A DNA stretch of 64,000 nt. Source: Stictocephala bisonia (lineage: Eukaryota; Arthropoda; Insecta; Hemiptera; Membracidae). Under the pieces are notes generated by a model. That model was not told the DNA's origin. It was given only the letters and a program-made list of their open reading frames with translations, and did no database searches. Positions 26,500 to 36,409 of this stretch are shown in pieces (positions within the stretch are counted from its first letter, which is position 1; each line of letters begins with the position of its first letter). A program made the position numbers and the translations under genes. The stretch is from assembly GCA_035578905.1 (NCBI GenBank), contig JAQJVL010000309.1, positions 573,501 to 637,500 of the forward strand. The letters run 5' to 3'.

Positions 26500-26540
26500 C
26501 CGAGGATGGCCTACTGTAATGTGGCCGAAACGTCAGCAAT
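26500..26540 (+). ncRNA. Decayed hammerhead-like motif (partner arm)
   Basis: Same layout as the motif at 26426-26466, but the core begins CCGAGGA instead of CTGAGGA, losing the conserved U of the CUGA strand. It keeps GGCC..GGCC and GAAACGTC. Presumably inactive. Confidence 0.5.
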
Positions 26541-27015
26541 GTTTTTAGATAGCCCAGTGACGCGGTCGAACCCCGAAGACCTAGAATTTGTTAGTAACAT
26601 CACCTAAATTTATCTGTGAAGCAGTTGCTTCTGTGAAACACCGTCATTCTGGTTTCTCTGTGTTGTCGTCAGTACAAGATCAGTACTCGATTTCCACCCC
26701 CTCACCGCTCCCACTCAACCAGCATTCAGATAACACAGTAATGTCTAACTTTGTAATTAAGGAATCTAAATATAATAATAAATCGTTGAAAATTTTTAAA
26801 AAGGTCCTTATATTGTAGTGAAATATATTTAAACTGTCAAAACCCCTGGTACAGAAAAAATCAACATAACTATCTAATGAGTTCAGTTCCGAGCATGTGA
26901 TCAAACAACAGTTGTTGTCATTTTCGCTCCCACTCAACATTACAGTTGACTCCTCCGCACCGGCTACCTGCCCCGTCACAATTTGTTGACAAAAACTAAA
27001 CTGAGTACTGTACAT

Positions 27016-27699
27016 GGTAATATAAGATAATCATACTTAAAAATACATTATTGTAATAAGAACAAATAGGCATAAAAAATGATAAATTATAATTTAACTT
27101 ACTACAAATTCATAATTATATACATACGGTCCTAATTCTCTTTAACTACGAAGTAATGATCTGATCTTGATTAAGACAATTAAATGTGATTTCAACTGCT
27201 TACTTAACCATTGTAAAAAAAGATAGTAAAAATGTATCATGAATTAAAAATGTAGATGAAAATATTTAACAGTTTAATACAGTATATACAATACGAAAAA
27301 CATATGTCGGGTAGTGCTACTTTCAGACAAAATAAACAATGATAAATGGTTATTTTAGCCATTGTAGAGTATCAACTACACTTATTATAAGCATAAAAAA
27401 GTAAACAAATGAATATTTATATTAAATTTAGTTAAATAAAATAAATAATTGAGTGTCATATTACTATAAATCAACATTTACATAAACTGGAGTGGGATAT
27501 TACTGACAAAAGAAAAGTAATGTAATACATGCCAACTCAAAACATATTGGTTGAGAATATTACAAAGAGATTGATAAATAAACAAAAACAAAATGAATGA
27601 TTACATGTTAACTAATTGGGCGTAAGATTAATCTAATTATTGAGGATTTTTAGGCCTAGTGATTTATGATTAGACTGTAATTAATTTACTATTAATATG

Positions 27700-27742
<43 letters not shown>

Positions 27743-28040
27743 AAGAACGTGTAAAAACAAATAAAACCAATGTTAAAATTGAATTAAAAGTTGCTATAAT
27801 TGATTTATTTTTATTCATTGTGATATAAGCTATAATGTAAGCTATATAAGGAAACTTTAATTCGAGTTTAAGAAAAGAAAATAATAATAATTAATATCTT
27901 AGTATTATATAAATTTAAGGAAGGTAAAGTGATAGTTAAATAATAATAAACATTATTATTAAGGATTGAATAAGTATAATAATTAACCAATAAAATGAAA
28001 TAAATATAATAATGATGGGAAGTTTAAATGAATCTAACCT
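27016..28040. other. AT-rich stretch without a recognised gene
   Basis: Very AT-rich intron DNA between the two parts of LINE-B. It contains the AT repeat at 27702-27738. No reading frame, terminal repeat or RNA gene is recognised. Confidence 0.5.
27702..27738. repeat. AT dinucleotide microsatellite
   Basis: About 18 uninterrupted AT units, flanked by ordinary AT-rich sequence. Confidence 0.95.
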
Positions 28041-28043
28041 GAC

Positions 28044-28782
28044 CTAGTTTGAGTATTTGTCCAAGTTCTCCACAACAAACACTCGGGTCGCGCTGTCCCC
28101 TTCCTTTGTCTTCACCAACACCTTACCGTTGACGAAGGTGGCTTGATATATTCTTCCTTCCCTCTTCAACCCCAGGGCATGTCCCAAAAGCAACTTGTTG
28201 TGGGCTGTAAGATGGTCATTGAAGAAGACAGCCGTCTTTGGAAAGCTAGACGACACCTCTTTGACTCTTTTTAAAATGTACTGAGCGATTATAGGGGCAA
28301 ACCTAGCACCTCTGTATTGGCGCAACTGGAGTGCTGTTCAGTCAATCTTCTTCATTCGTAGCTCACTAACCTCGGCACGCAACTCACAATGGTCATGTTT
28401 CCAACTGAAGACACTTCGTTTTTAGATCCTCCTAGCTATCTTCCAAAGATTGTAATCTGTTATTCATTACTATTAGTTCACTTTTAAGGATTCTTTCACT
28501 TCATTAGTGATCTCATCGATATTAGAATTAATATCTAATTTTAAAGTTTGATGAGCATCCAAGAAAGTTTTCGACAAGTTACTTGCATCCTAATTGTTGT
28601 TGACAGAAAGTGTCTCACCCTTGCAAGTGTTGCATCCATTACTTTAACTTAGTCTTCGTGAGGTTTGGTTCGAATCCCTCACGTGTGCATGCAGCATGGA
28701 ATGATGATGCACAATCCATGCATTTGAGGGAAACCTCAATAGTGACGAACTGCACACTGCACTTGGCGCACTTTGTAAACAT
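28044..28782 (-). pseudogene. LINE ORF1 protein, zinc finger plus FP-like domain
   Basis: An ATG at 28782 opens a Cys-rich start (MFTKCAKCSVQFV, LKCMDCASSFHAAC) with the Cys/His spacing of a PHD-like finger. A second frame, 28325-28044, has the C-terminal domain common in LINE ORF1 proteins (FPKTAVFFNDHLTAHNKLLL, then GKVLVKTKEGDSATRVFVVE), related to baculovirus FP proteins. The two parts are in different frames and the middle is damaged. ORF1 proteins bind the element's RNA. Position upstream of the LINE-B endonuclease fits one element, though a 1-kb gap separates them. Confidence 0.6.
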
Positions 28783-28973
28783 TTTCACTGATTATTAAAC
28801 TTAAAAGGATAACACTATAAAAATATTTTAACACTTAAAGCACTGTATAACATAGTGAATAGTAGTACTCAACAGAATTTTACGTGACAGGCAGCGAGTC
28901 TGAGCAGGAAATCTCAGACCAGATAAGAGTCCGTCCTGGCCGGCTAACTGTTTTATAAACAACATTTATAAAG

Positions 28974-29152
28974 TCTTAGAACTTAGGCTTAAGCGGCCGG
29001 TGTCATAACTAGAATCTACAGTTTCCGGTGACAACCGCGTTAAGGTACTATCTACAATATTTACAATCTACATTATGGGCGAAACGTCTGGTCATCTTGT
29101 AAATATTGTAGTTAGTACCTTGACGCGGTTGTCACCGGAAACTGTAGATTCT
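28974..29152. mobile_element. Short Penelope-like insertion with 13-bp target duplication
   Basis: AACATTTATAAAG is repeated directly at 28961-28973 and 29153-29165. Between them are a 36-bp extension, an inverted partial arm (29010-29066), a fragment carrying the 3' half of the hammerhead-like motif (GGGCGAAACGTCTGGT) and the matching right arm (29098-29152). An inverted terminal repeat with a short extension at one side is a known Penelope layout. The same family occurs at 45262-45378. Confidence 0.75.
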
Positions 29153-29522
29153 AACATTTATAAAGGCTTATATAAAATAAAAGTACACAAAGCCATTAAA
29201 CTCATGTTACCCAACTCAGTTACAAAATGTTTGTAATTATTATTAAAATTATGTTATTAGCCGAATTATTCTTAAATCAGTTTATTGCTACCAGCTGATA
29301 TCTTTTGACTCTGATTAGAATCAAATGGATTATACTTGGAACACGATGCTGAATTTCAACCAACTACTGCTAGTTAAAATTATTCACTTTTAATCAATAA
29401 CTAATAAATACAATTATGTTCAAGTACTTATATATTCATTGGGATCAAAATTCCTATGACATACTATTACTTCTTAACCCCCCTTAAAAGGTTAAAATTG
29501 TATGATGTCATATTCTTTTCAG

Positions 29523-29638
29523 CTATCCAGCTCTCCATTGCAAACTGGAAAGAAAAAAAACAAGCAAGTCTTGCTAATAATGTGGAAGAGGTTGATGAAG
29601 AAGAGGAGAATATCTACTCAGTCACTCTCAATGAAGAC
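29523..29638 (+). CDS. ISY1: ISY1 exon, third in window
   Basis: Follows the acceptor tcttttcag and ends at GAAGAC|gtgagt in phase 0. Product IQLSIANWKEKKQASLANNV followed by EEVDEEEENIYSVTLNED corresponds to the helix and acidic stretch of ISY1 (human: KWKAERE..EEEEEINIYAVTEEE). The Glu-rich run and IYSVT are the identifying marks. The donor is a textbook GTGAGT. Confidence 0.93.
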
Positions 29639-30451
29639 GTGAGTAAAACATAACTGTCTAGTGTATATTACATCATTAGACATTATAAACTAGAACATTT
29701 CATGAAGCTTGTGCTTTGATAAGATTTGTCAGCTGGATATTTAATTTCAATTATAATTGGTTTATAAATATATGAAATACAGTATATTGCATTTATTTAA
29801 TTTAGGCTATAATTTCAGTGTTTATTGAAGTCTGAATTATTGTACCCAACATTATATACAAAATTTTAGCTCATTTAGTCCTGCGTCTCACCATGTAAGT
29901 CAGATATTTATTTTTATCCTAAATATTTTAAGCTTAGAACATAGAAATTTCAACTTAGTTTCAAAAGTTTTATATTTTATGCATAATTTTTGGAATTTTC
30001 ACTTTGATGAAAATAAATGTTTTTGTAATTATTGTAAATTTTTGCAATCTTAGAATTGGCTCTAACCATTGATTTTACTATACATAGAAGATGGTTCCAT
30101 CCAATGTTAAATATTGAGGCACGGAATATGGGAGCGACCGTGCTGCAACCTGTCGTCAATCAAGTTAAAGAGGTCGAAATTGCCTCCAGTTTCGACTGTT
30201 CGGTTGCACAACCTGTGAGCAGTAAAGGAAACTAATCACTCCCTCTCATTCCTCCATTCTCTCTTTCTCTTGAGACGCTCGTCCGGAAGTACTTGTCTAC
30301 TGTCGCCGATTGGCCTTGATAGTGGGTCAAAGTGGGATATTATTCCGTGCTGTGGTTTGTCTTGTACGGAAAGGAATCGCAATCTTTTATTTAGGCCTTA
30401 GGGGTTTGTGAATATGAAAAATGTTTGGGTACATATTTTTTGTTATTTTGT
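29639..30451. other. Start of ISY1 third intron, nothing firm
   Basis: AT-rich to about 30110, then a somewhat GC-richer segment (30110-30400) that could be an old repeat. No frame, terminal repeat or SINE box is recognised. Confidence 0.4.
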
Positions 30452-30880
30452 TAACACGTTCACTGCTATAGTAAAAACACTCTAACCGACCCGGGAAACT
30501 AAGTACTATAAAATTTAATTTTACTTTTCATAAGGTATAGGCAGCCCAAAAACAGCAAAACGAAGTTGATTGTAGCATGGGAAAAAGTTGTTTATGACAT
30601 CATAAGTTGTGGTCTGGATATGGTCCATCAGCCCCTTGGGATGCTGGAAGACCAATCAATAGGTGAGCCATCACCAGGTATGGCCACCAATAGCTTAATT
30701 GGTGAACAATGAATAGGTTATTGTCCTTCAAAAAGTTAATTTTTTGAGTCCAGCAGTGTTGTTACACCAAATAGGGTTCAAAACTGCATCATCATCACTT
30801 TCGTCACTTTCGGTGTCGGAATCTTCACTTGTAATAATGTCGTCAGTCAAGTCAAGGTCATCAACAGTGTTGTCAGCCAT
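30452..30880 (-). pseudogene. Partial piggyBac-like element (F) with transposase N-terminus
   Basis: TTAACACGTTCACTGCTATAG near 30452 matches the end of element H at 45070 (TTAACACGTTCAGTGCTATGG). On the - strand an ATG at 30880 opens a 50-residue acidic peptide (MADNTVDDLDLTDDIITSED) ending at TGA, like the acidic N-terminus of piggyBac transposases. The catalytic region is absent and the other TTAA end was not found. Probably a decayed copy of a relative of H. Confidence 0.5.
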
Positions 30881-31124
30881 GTTTCAACAATAAAAATTAC
30901 ACTAAATACAACAATAATATACACTAAACACACTTATTTACATAAATAACAAACTTATTTACATGAAGAAATCACTAAATTACATCAATTGAAAAACTCC
31001 GCTCGAAAAAACGATAGATAAAAACGGAAAACTATAGAACGGTTCACATTCGTATAGAGGCCGACGTAAGGTCTACCTCGCACAAGTAAATGTTACTTAT
31101 TTACATAAATAACAAACTTATTTA

Positions 31125-32472
31125 CGAGGGTTGTCTCAAAAGTAAGTTACACTATTTTATTAAAAGTATAAAAAACATCAGAAAATATTTTAAATGATAT
31201 ATTTTGAAAAGTACAAGTTAACCTTATTTTTCTACATAATTTCCATGATTTTCTAAACATTTTTGGTAACGTGGTAACAGTTTTTTCAGTCCCTCATCAA
31301 ACCATTCTGCCGCCATATTGCTTAGCCAACTCTCAACCTCTTCTTTCAGCTCATCGTCATTAGCGAAGCGCCAACCTCCAAGATGTTGTTTGAGGTGTGG
31401 GAAAAGATGAAAGTCACTTGGTGCAAGGTCGGGGGAGTAAGGTGGATGTCCAAAAACATCCCATCGAAAATCTGTGAGCAGGTCTTGGGTCTGACGAGCA
31501 GCATGTGGGCAAGCGTTGTCATGGAACAAAAAAACTTTTTTCGTCAACTTTCCTCTTCTTTTGTTCTGGATTGCTCTTCTCAGTTGTTCCAAAAGTTCAC
31601 AATACCGTGCTGCTGTTATTGTAGTCCCACGAGGAAGGTAGTCGATCAATAACACACCTTTGTTGTCCCAAAAAACCGTCGCCATGATTTTTCCAGCGGA
31701 TTCCACAACTTTCGCTTTTTTTGGTGTTGGTTCGTCCTTTCCTTTCCATACCATACTCTGTCTTTTCGATTCAGGCGTCCAATGATGGATCCAGGTCTCA
31801 TCCCCAGTCACTATTCGATCGAATAAATTGTCTCCTTCATCATCGAAAAATTGTTGAAATTGCAAAGCAGCATCAACTCTCTGCTCTTTGTGCTGTTCTG
31901 TGAGAAGGCGTGGAACCCACCTTGCACACACTTTTGACAGATGAAGATCATCAGAAATAATCCTGTGGAGTGATGCACGGCTTATTTCCACATTAGAAGG
32001 CAGTTGACAAAGGATTTCGTCAAGAGTCAGGCGCCAAACGGTGTCAATGACCTTTCTGACATCTTCAACAACAGTTGCCGCGCGAGAAGTGGAGGGGCGG
32101 CCGCTTCGTTGTTCATCATGCAGTGTTGTCCGTCCTTCAATGAATGATTGACGCCAACGAGATACCATTGGCCTTGACATCACACCTTCACCATAAACAC
32201 TACACAACTCATGATGAATTTCAGTAGCAGTTTTATTTTTTGCTGTTAAAAAACGAATAATAGCGCGAATTTCACAATCGGCGGTAGGAACAAGTGGTGT
32301 CTCCATATTGCCTGTAGTCTGACTGGCCGATCGATCGACGCACGCGCATAGGAATTTTACAGTGCTGCCACTACGCCCAGACGCAAATACTCCGCGACTC
32401 CCAGACTTCTCTGGCGCCAACAGAACGGCTTTAAAAAAATAGTGTAACTTACTTTTGAGACAAGTCCCCTCG
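31125..32472 (-). mobile_element. mariner element with intact transposase frame
   Basis: Inverted ends CGAGGGTTGTCTCAAAAGTA (left) and CGAGGGGACTTGTCTCAAAA (right, opposite strand) share TTGTCTCAAAAGTAAGTTAC. TA lies on both sides (31123-31124 and 32473-32474). At 1,348 bp the element has the standard size for mariner. Its removal rejoins the 150-bp tandem unit, which confirms the limits. Confidence 0.92.
31224..32306 (-). CDS. mariner transposase, DD34D, apparently intact
   Basis: This protein cuts and pastes the element at TA sites. The ATG at 32306 (METPLVPTADCEIRAIIRFL) gives 360 residues, close to the family's 345-355; the frame is open further upstream into the inverted repeat but that start is unlikely. 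Two helix-turn-helix motifs occupy the first 120 residues (TATEIHHELCSVYGE, SRASLHRIISDD). WVPRLL stands for the family's WVPHxL. Catalytic residues are in VTGDETWIHHW (near 169), FLFHDNACPHAA (near 262) and YSPDLAPSDFHLF (near 297), with exactly 34 residues between the last two. No stop or frameshift is seen. Codon use was not compared. Confidence 0.93.
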   Translation of the reverse strand: METPLVPTADCEIRAIIRFLTAKNKTATEIHHELCSVYGEGVMSRPMVSRWRQSFIEGRTTLHDEQRSGRPSTSRAATVVEDVRKVIDTVWRLTLDEILCQLPSNVEISRASLHRIISDDLHLSKVCARWVPRLLTEQHKEQRVDAALQFQQFFDDEGDNLFDRIVTGDETWIHHWTPESKRQSMVWKGKDEPTPKKAKVVESAGKIMATVFWDNKGVLLIDYLPRGTTITAARYCELLEQLRRAIQNKRRGKLTKKVFLFHDNACPHAARQTQDLLTDFRWDVFGHPPYSPDLAPSDFHLFPHLKQHLGGWRFANDDELKEEVESWLSNMAAEWFDEGLKKLLPRYQKCLENHGNYVEK

Positions 32473-32884
32473 TACATGAAGAAATCACCAAATTACAACA
32501 ATTGTAAAACTCCGCTCGAAAAAACGATAGATAAAAACGGAAAACGCAAAAATATACAACGGTTCACATTCGTATAGCGGCCGACGTAAGGTCTACCTCG
32601 CGCAAGAGCTGAGCTCACACTGACTGCATAGCAACAACAGTGTAGAGTGGTATGGGCCCGGTCCACGCGTCACCAGCGCCCGGCCGGCGGTGGATCGTAT
32701 ACGGTCCACCCGCACTGAACCGCACTAAATCTAAATCAATGTAAATAACAGTGTGTTACAGATGTTTAGTTAAAACATTATGCATTATCTAAAATGATGT
32801 AAATACCGCATATTGTAAGTTTATTGATATTTTAAGTAATTGTATATTTAGAAGTAGCAAGAAAAATGGTGGTAGTTCTAAATT

Positions 32885-33590
32885 GTTAAAGGCTAAATTG
32901 TTAAGTCCCTGGATAACAGCAAACATTTTACATAAATTTGAGAAACGTAAAAAATTATATAAAATTTCTACGAGAAGAACATATGACGGAGTTTTTCAAA
33001 ATTGTTTTGCAAAATATACTAATGAATTAAATATGTGATCAATTTTACAAAAAACAATTATTATTCAACATTATTAGAAAACTGTAAAGGTGATGTATCT
33101 GAGCAGTGGAAGGTAATAAAAAACTTAACAAGTGGTTTTTCAAAGAAAATAGTTGAGCTAATTGAATTGCCAAATTGCAAAGTTATGCGTGAGCCTTCTG
33201 TCATTGATAAGATAAACAATCACCTTATCGCAATCGTCCAGAAGTTGTACATTCCAATACCCTTCCACCTTTACGTACTTACTATCAACTTTATAACTCC
33301 AAAAGATTTAGATGAAATTAAGAGTATTGTTAAGCTTTTAAAAAATAAAAAAATAAATGGCTCTGACCAAATTAATGAACATTTACTGAAAAATATAATT
33401 GATTAGATTACCAGTTTTAGTTCACTTAATAAACAGTAGTTTTATCAAAGGCATTTTTCCTGAGAGCCTGAAGTTAAGTTCAGTGGTACCTATTTTGAAG
33501 GACAATAACTCTATAAAACTAGATAACATAATACCTATCAGCTTGTTATCTGTATTCTCTAAGGTTTTTGAAAAAAAACAATGATTCAAA
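32885..33590 (+). pseudogene. LINE fragment (RT linker and fingers)
   Basis: Decayed coding sequence resembling LINE-C: YYSTLLENCKGDVSEQWKVI (33035-33406) against YYSVLFEECKGNSKKTWNII, then SFIKGIFPESLKLSSVVPIL (33399-33584) and LLSVFSKVFEK. Two frames are needed. It stops abruptly at about 33590 where the minisatellite begins, before the catalytic RT motifs. Confidence 0.75.
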
Positions 33591-33603
33591 GAAAAAAATT
33601 GTA

Positions 33604-33862
33604 TTAACCCACCCGCCCACCCATACACACACGGTGGTACTAACCCAACCGCTACCCCATACATGTACGGTGGTACTAACCCACCCGCCCACCCATACAC
33701 GTACGGTAGTATTAACCCACCCGCCCACCCATACACGTACGGTAGTATTAACCCACCCGCACACCCATACACGTACAGTAGTACTAACCCACCCGCCCGC
33801 CCATACATGTACGGTGGTACTTACCCACCCGCCCACCCATACATGTACGGTGGTACTACATA
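33604..33862. repeat. 36-bp minisatellite, about seven copies
   Basis: The unit TAACCCACCCGCCCACCCAT continues with ACACGTACGGTAGTAT. Copies differ at a few sites (CACACA, CATGTA, GGTGGTAC). Long reading frames on both strands through this block are a by-product of the 36-bp period being a multiple of three. Confidence 0.92.
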
Positions 33863-34689
33863 GTTATTTATATAAGTTAAATTTTCTTGTTATAATTAAA
33901 AATGCCACAGAGTGCGGCTATAGTTTATTTTGTTATTATTTAGACTATGTAGTTTCTTAAAATTAGTTATTTCTTATTTAATTGCTGGTCACGCTACTTG
34001 TGAAGTATTACCAGTGTAATTCCAGAGTGTCTTTTCCAGAGAAATTGAAAATATGAATAAATTGCAGTTTATCCATACTTTCACATCTAGTAAAATAATA
34101 CAAACGTGTATGAAAACCAGATGTGTTAACTTTAACTATATTCGCCTTAGACATACTTTTTACAATGGTCTGATTCAATCAATGTTATAGAACGGTATTT
34201 TTGAAAGGGGGACATAAACAAAATTTATAATAATTTCAACCTAATTAAAATAATGAAAATGGAATCAAAATAATCAGTAGTCTAGTTATATTCTATCACG
34301 ATAATATTTCCTAACCAATTTCAATTGACATTGAGATTGTTTTTCTTAAGAAGTAATAATAGTTACAACTCTTCATGATTCCGAAAAAAAAAAAAACTGA
34401 CCATTCACCAAACAATGAAATATTTTACAAACAATCATGCAATTACTTGGAACCAAATAATATGTTAATGTTACAGACAGTAATAATAAAACAGACGTTT
34501 ATAATAAAATTAAAAATAATGCTATTTTAAATTAAATGCCTATACACAGATTGTCTGAATCAGGCCATGAGATGAAAGCTATTTTTATCTTGTATAGAAG
34601 TAAATTAGTGGTTTTGTTATGATTTTTTCTAACCCTATCATGAAATTTTAATCTCACCTGGGTTTTATGTTTTGCCCAGTATTACATCA
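33863..34689. other. AT-rich DNA between inverted minisatellite blocks
   Basis: No coding potential or known repeat. Notable only because the same 36-bp unit occurs in opposite orientation on each side. Confidence 0.4.
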
Positions 34690-34785
34690 GTACCACTGTA
34701 CGTGTATGGGTGGGCGGGGCGGGTAATGCCATGTATGTGTATGGATGGGCGGGTGGGTTAATGCTACTTTACGTGTATTTACACT
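34690..34785. repeat. Inverted remnant of the 36-bp minisatellite
   Basis: About two and a half diverged copies of the unit at 33604-33862, read on the opposite strand (GTGTATGGGTGGGCGGG, then GTGTATGGATGGGCGGGTGG). Confidence 0.85.
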
Positions 34786-35791
34786 TTAAGTGGTAATTTA
34801 CCATGTTGTTTATAAATATCATAGGCCTATTGCAATATTTATTTTGTCAAAGAAATAAATGATGTCACATTTTTTAATATTTCACTATATTATATATTCC
34901 TGGAATATTTGCAGATTAATTTCATTATTGAAATGGGAGTCATTGATTGGATTTGAAAACAATTTATTTTTTAATCAATTACCGAATATGAAAAAATTAA
35001 TGATTGAGTACAACAGTCGATTTAATCATCTAATCGATGATTAAAATGCAATAAATAAAGATTTTCAGATAGGCTATATAATATGAAAATGTTTACTTAA
35101 ATCAGCAGTAATTATCGCCAGCATTGCCGATAAGTTAGCGGTCTATTCAAGTGTGTCTATTTACAAATACACGGTGTGTTAATCATATAAGTCAATATGG
35201 TGTTTTAATTTATTCAGTTATAAATATTTCTTTATTCAATATGAATGTCACACTGAGTTTTACTGTAATAGTATCAACACAGTATTTTTTATTATTCGAA
35301 AGAGATGCAAGCAAATATAAAAACAGAGAACCTGGATAAACATTAGCAATATGGAATAACGGAAACAATTATCTAAGCAGGACGTAGTTTGTGTGTGGGA
35401 CCTGAGGAAGGAGAGGGCGGGGCGGCTGTCTGGAGAATGGGAGGGTGGGTTAAGAGGAGGGAAGTGAGAGAGTCAGAAGAGCGTGCGAGAGAGAGAGGAA
35501 ATAGGGCTATGCGCAGCACAGCGTGGGGCCTCAAAACAGTTTTGGGGCCTCGCCACAACTCTCCCATATGGATGGAGTATCTCTTTATATAGTAAAATCA
35601 ATGCTATAACTCACTATAATATAAACATGAGTTGTAAATTTGAAATAGGAAAATCCAACATGACATGGTATCAGCGCGAACAGTGACACAGCAGGCCGCA
35701 GACATCAATTACGCTTAAATTGTTTATTTATCAAGTGAAATAAAATGATGAAATATTATCATGGTAATCAAAACTGTAAATTTATATCATA
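34786..35791. other. Intron stretch with a GC-rich block
   Basis: Mostly AT-rich and featureless. A block at 35385-35590 stands out as rich in G on the + strand, with GAGAGAG runs and GGGGCCTC repeats, followed by TTTATATAGT. It could be a retroposon 5' region or an LTR piece. The frames within it match no protein I know. Confidence 0.35.
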
Positions 35792-35953
35792 CGAGGGCCG
35801 TTTTTTTTTCAACCTCCGATCGCACGCCATGATGGCTAGAAAGGTCACAGACCGGCCCTGTGCGCAGCAGTCGATCGCGCATCTTCCCCACTACAACTTT
35901 TGTCACTCCCGAGTTCAAGTAGCCAGTTTGCGCTTAGTTGCAGTCGGGTAAAC

Positions 35954-36165
35954 ATGGCCGCGTCTATTGATTCTCCCGCCAAATGCGAGTTGAGAAGTGT
36001 TATTTGTTTCTTGCAAGCAGAAGGGAATAGTGCAGCAGAAATCCATCGGAGAATGTGCCGTGTTTACGGAGAAAACATTATGAGTGAAGGTGTTGTGCGG
36101 GAATGGTGTCGTAAGTTTAAAACTGGCTGAACCGACGTGCATGATGAAGGAGGTCAAGGACGCAA
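35954..36165 (+). pseudogene. mariner transposase N-terminus in hairpin left arm
   Basis: MAASIDSPAKCELRSVICFL, then NSAAEIHRRMCRVYGENIMS and VVREWCRKFKTG form the first helix-turn-helix of a mariner transposase. This family differs from the mariner at 31125-32472. In this arm a TGA replaces the Arg codon after KTG (near 36128); the opposite arm keeps CGA. There is no catalytic domain. The mirror copy is on the - strand at 36198-36409. Confidence 0.8.
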
Positions 36166-36197
36166 GTCTGTCGCTACAGACGATCTTGTTGAACGAG

Positions 36198-36409
36198 TTG
36201 CGTCCTTGACCTCCTTCATCATGCACGTCGGTTCGGCCAGTTTTAAACTTACGACACCATTCCCGCACAACACCTTCACTCATAATGTTTTCTCCGTAAA
36301 CACGGCACATTCTCCGATGGATTTCTGCTGCACTATTCCCTTCTGCTTGCAAGAAACAAATAACACTTCTCAACTCGCATTTGGCGGGAGAATCAATAGA
36401 CGCGGCCAT
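36198..36409 (-). pseudogene. mariner transposase N-terminus in hairpin right arm
   Basis: Mirror of 35954-36165, reading MAASIDSPAK through KTGRTDVHDEGGQGR without the stop codon seen in the other arm. It ends in the spacer; no catalytic residues are present. Confidence 0.8.

Larger units (their letters stand above)
26367..26594. mobile_element. Inverted Penelope-like terminal repeats (228 bp)
   Basis: Two arms (26367 to about 26466, and about 26486 to 26594) are inverted copies: ACTAACAAATTCTAGG at the left end and CCTAGAATTTGTTAGT at the right. Each arm has a hammerhead-like motif near the centre. The left outer flank TAACGTAACCTAAT and the right TAACATCACCTAAA may be a diverged target duplication, which would add about 35 bp at the left, like the extension on the element at 28974-29152. 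Confidence 0.7.
25961..27015 (-). pseudogene. LINE-B endonuclease, split
   Basis: The frame 27015-26680 holds the start of an EEP endonuclease (LNIFHYNIRTF, ITVLSECWLSG). The frame 26164-25961 holds the later part (NLDLMDPDAP, CIDKPTRVTGGSETCLDHIL, ending in the catalytic SITDH). Between them sits a 228-bp Penelope-like insertion plus damaged LINE sequence. Endonuclease order and motifs are typical of APE-type LINEs. Confidence 0.75.
23100..28782 (-). mobile_element. LINE-B, long decayed non-LTR retrotransposon
   Basis: On the - strand, pieces appear in the order expected of a two-ORF LINE: ORF1 (28782-28044), endonuclease (27015-25961), linker (25543-25337) and reverse transcriptase (24769-23842). 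Several later insertions break it: a Penelope-like element (26367-26594), a SINE (25497-25745) and a retroposon (about 24880-25168). The 3' end is set only roughly. The 1 kb at 27016-28040 between ORF1 and endonuclease is AT-rich and may be an unrecognised insertion, so the two halves could belong to different elements. Confidence 0.65.
30935..32605. repeat. Two tandem copies of a 150-bp unit, second split by mariner
   Basis: The unit runs from TTATTTACATAAATAACAAA through CTCCGCTCGAAAAAACGATA to CGACGTAAGGTCTACCTCGC. Copy 1 is about 30935-31085. Copy 2 is about 31097-31124 plus 32473-32605, the gap being exactly the mariner at 31125-32472. The unit may be the subterminal part of element F. 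Confidence 0.8.

Noticed and set aside
33422..33960. Long reading frames on both strands through the 36-bp repeats, giving repetitive proteins
   Set aside because: The repeat period is a multiple of three, so any stop-free unit gives an open frame in several phases. Composition is that of a minisatellite and there is no conserved start or domain.
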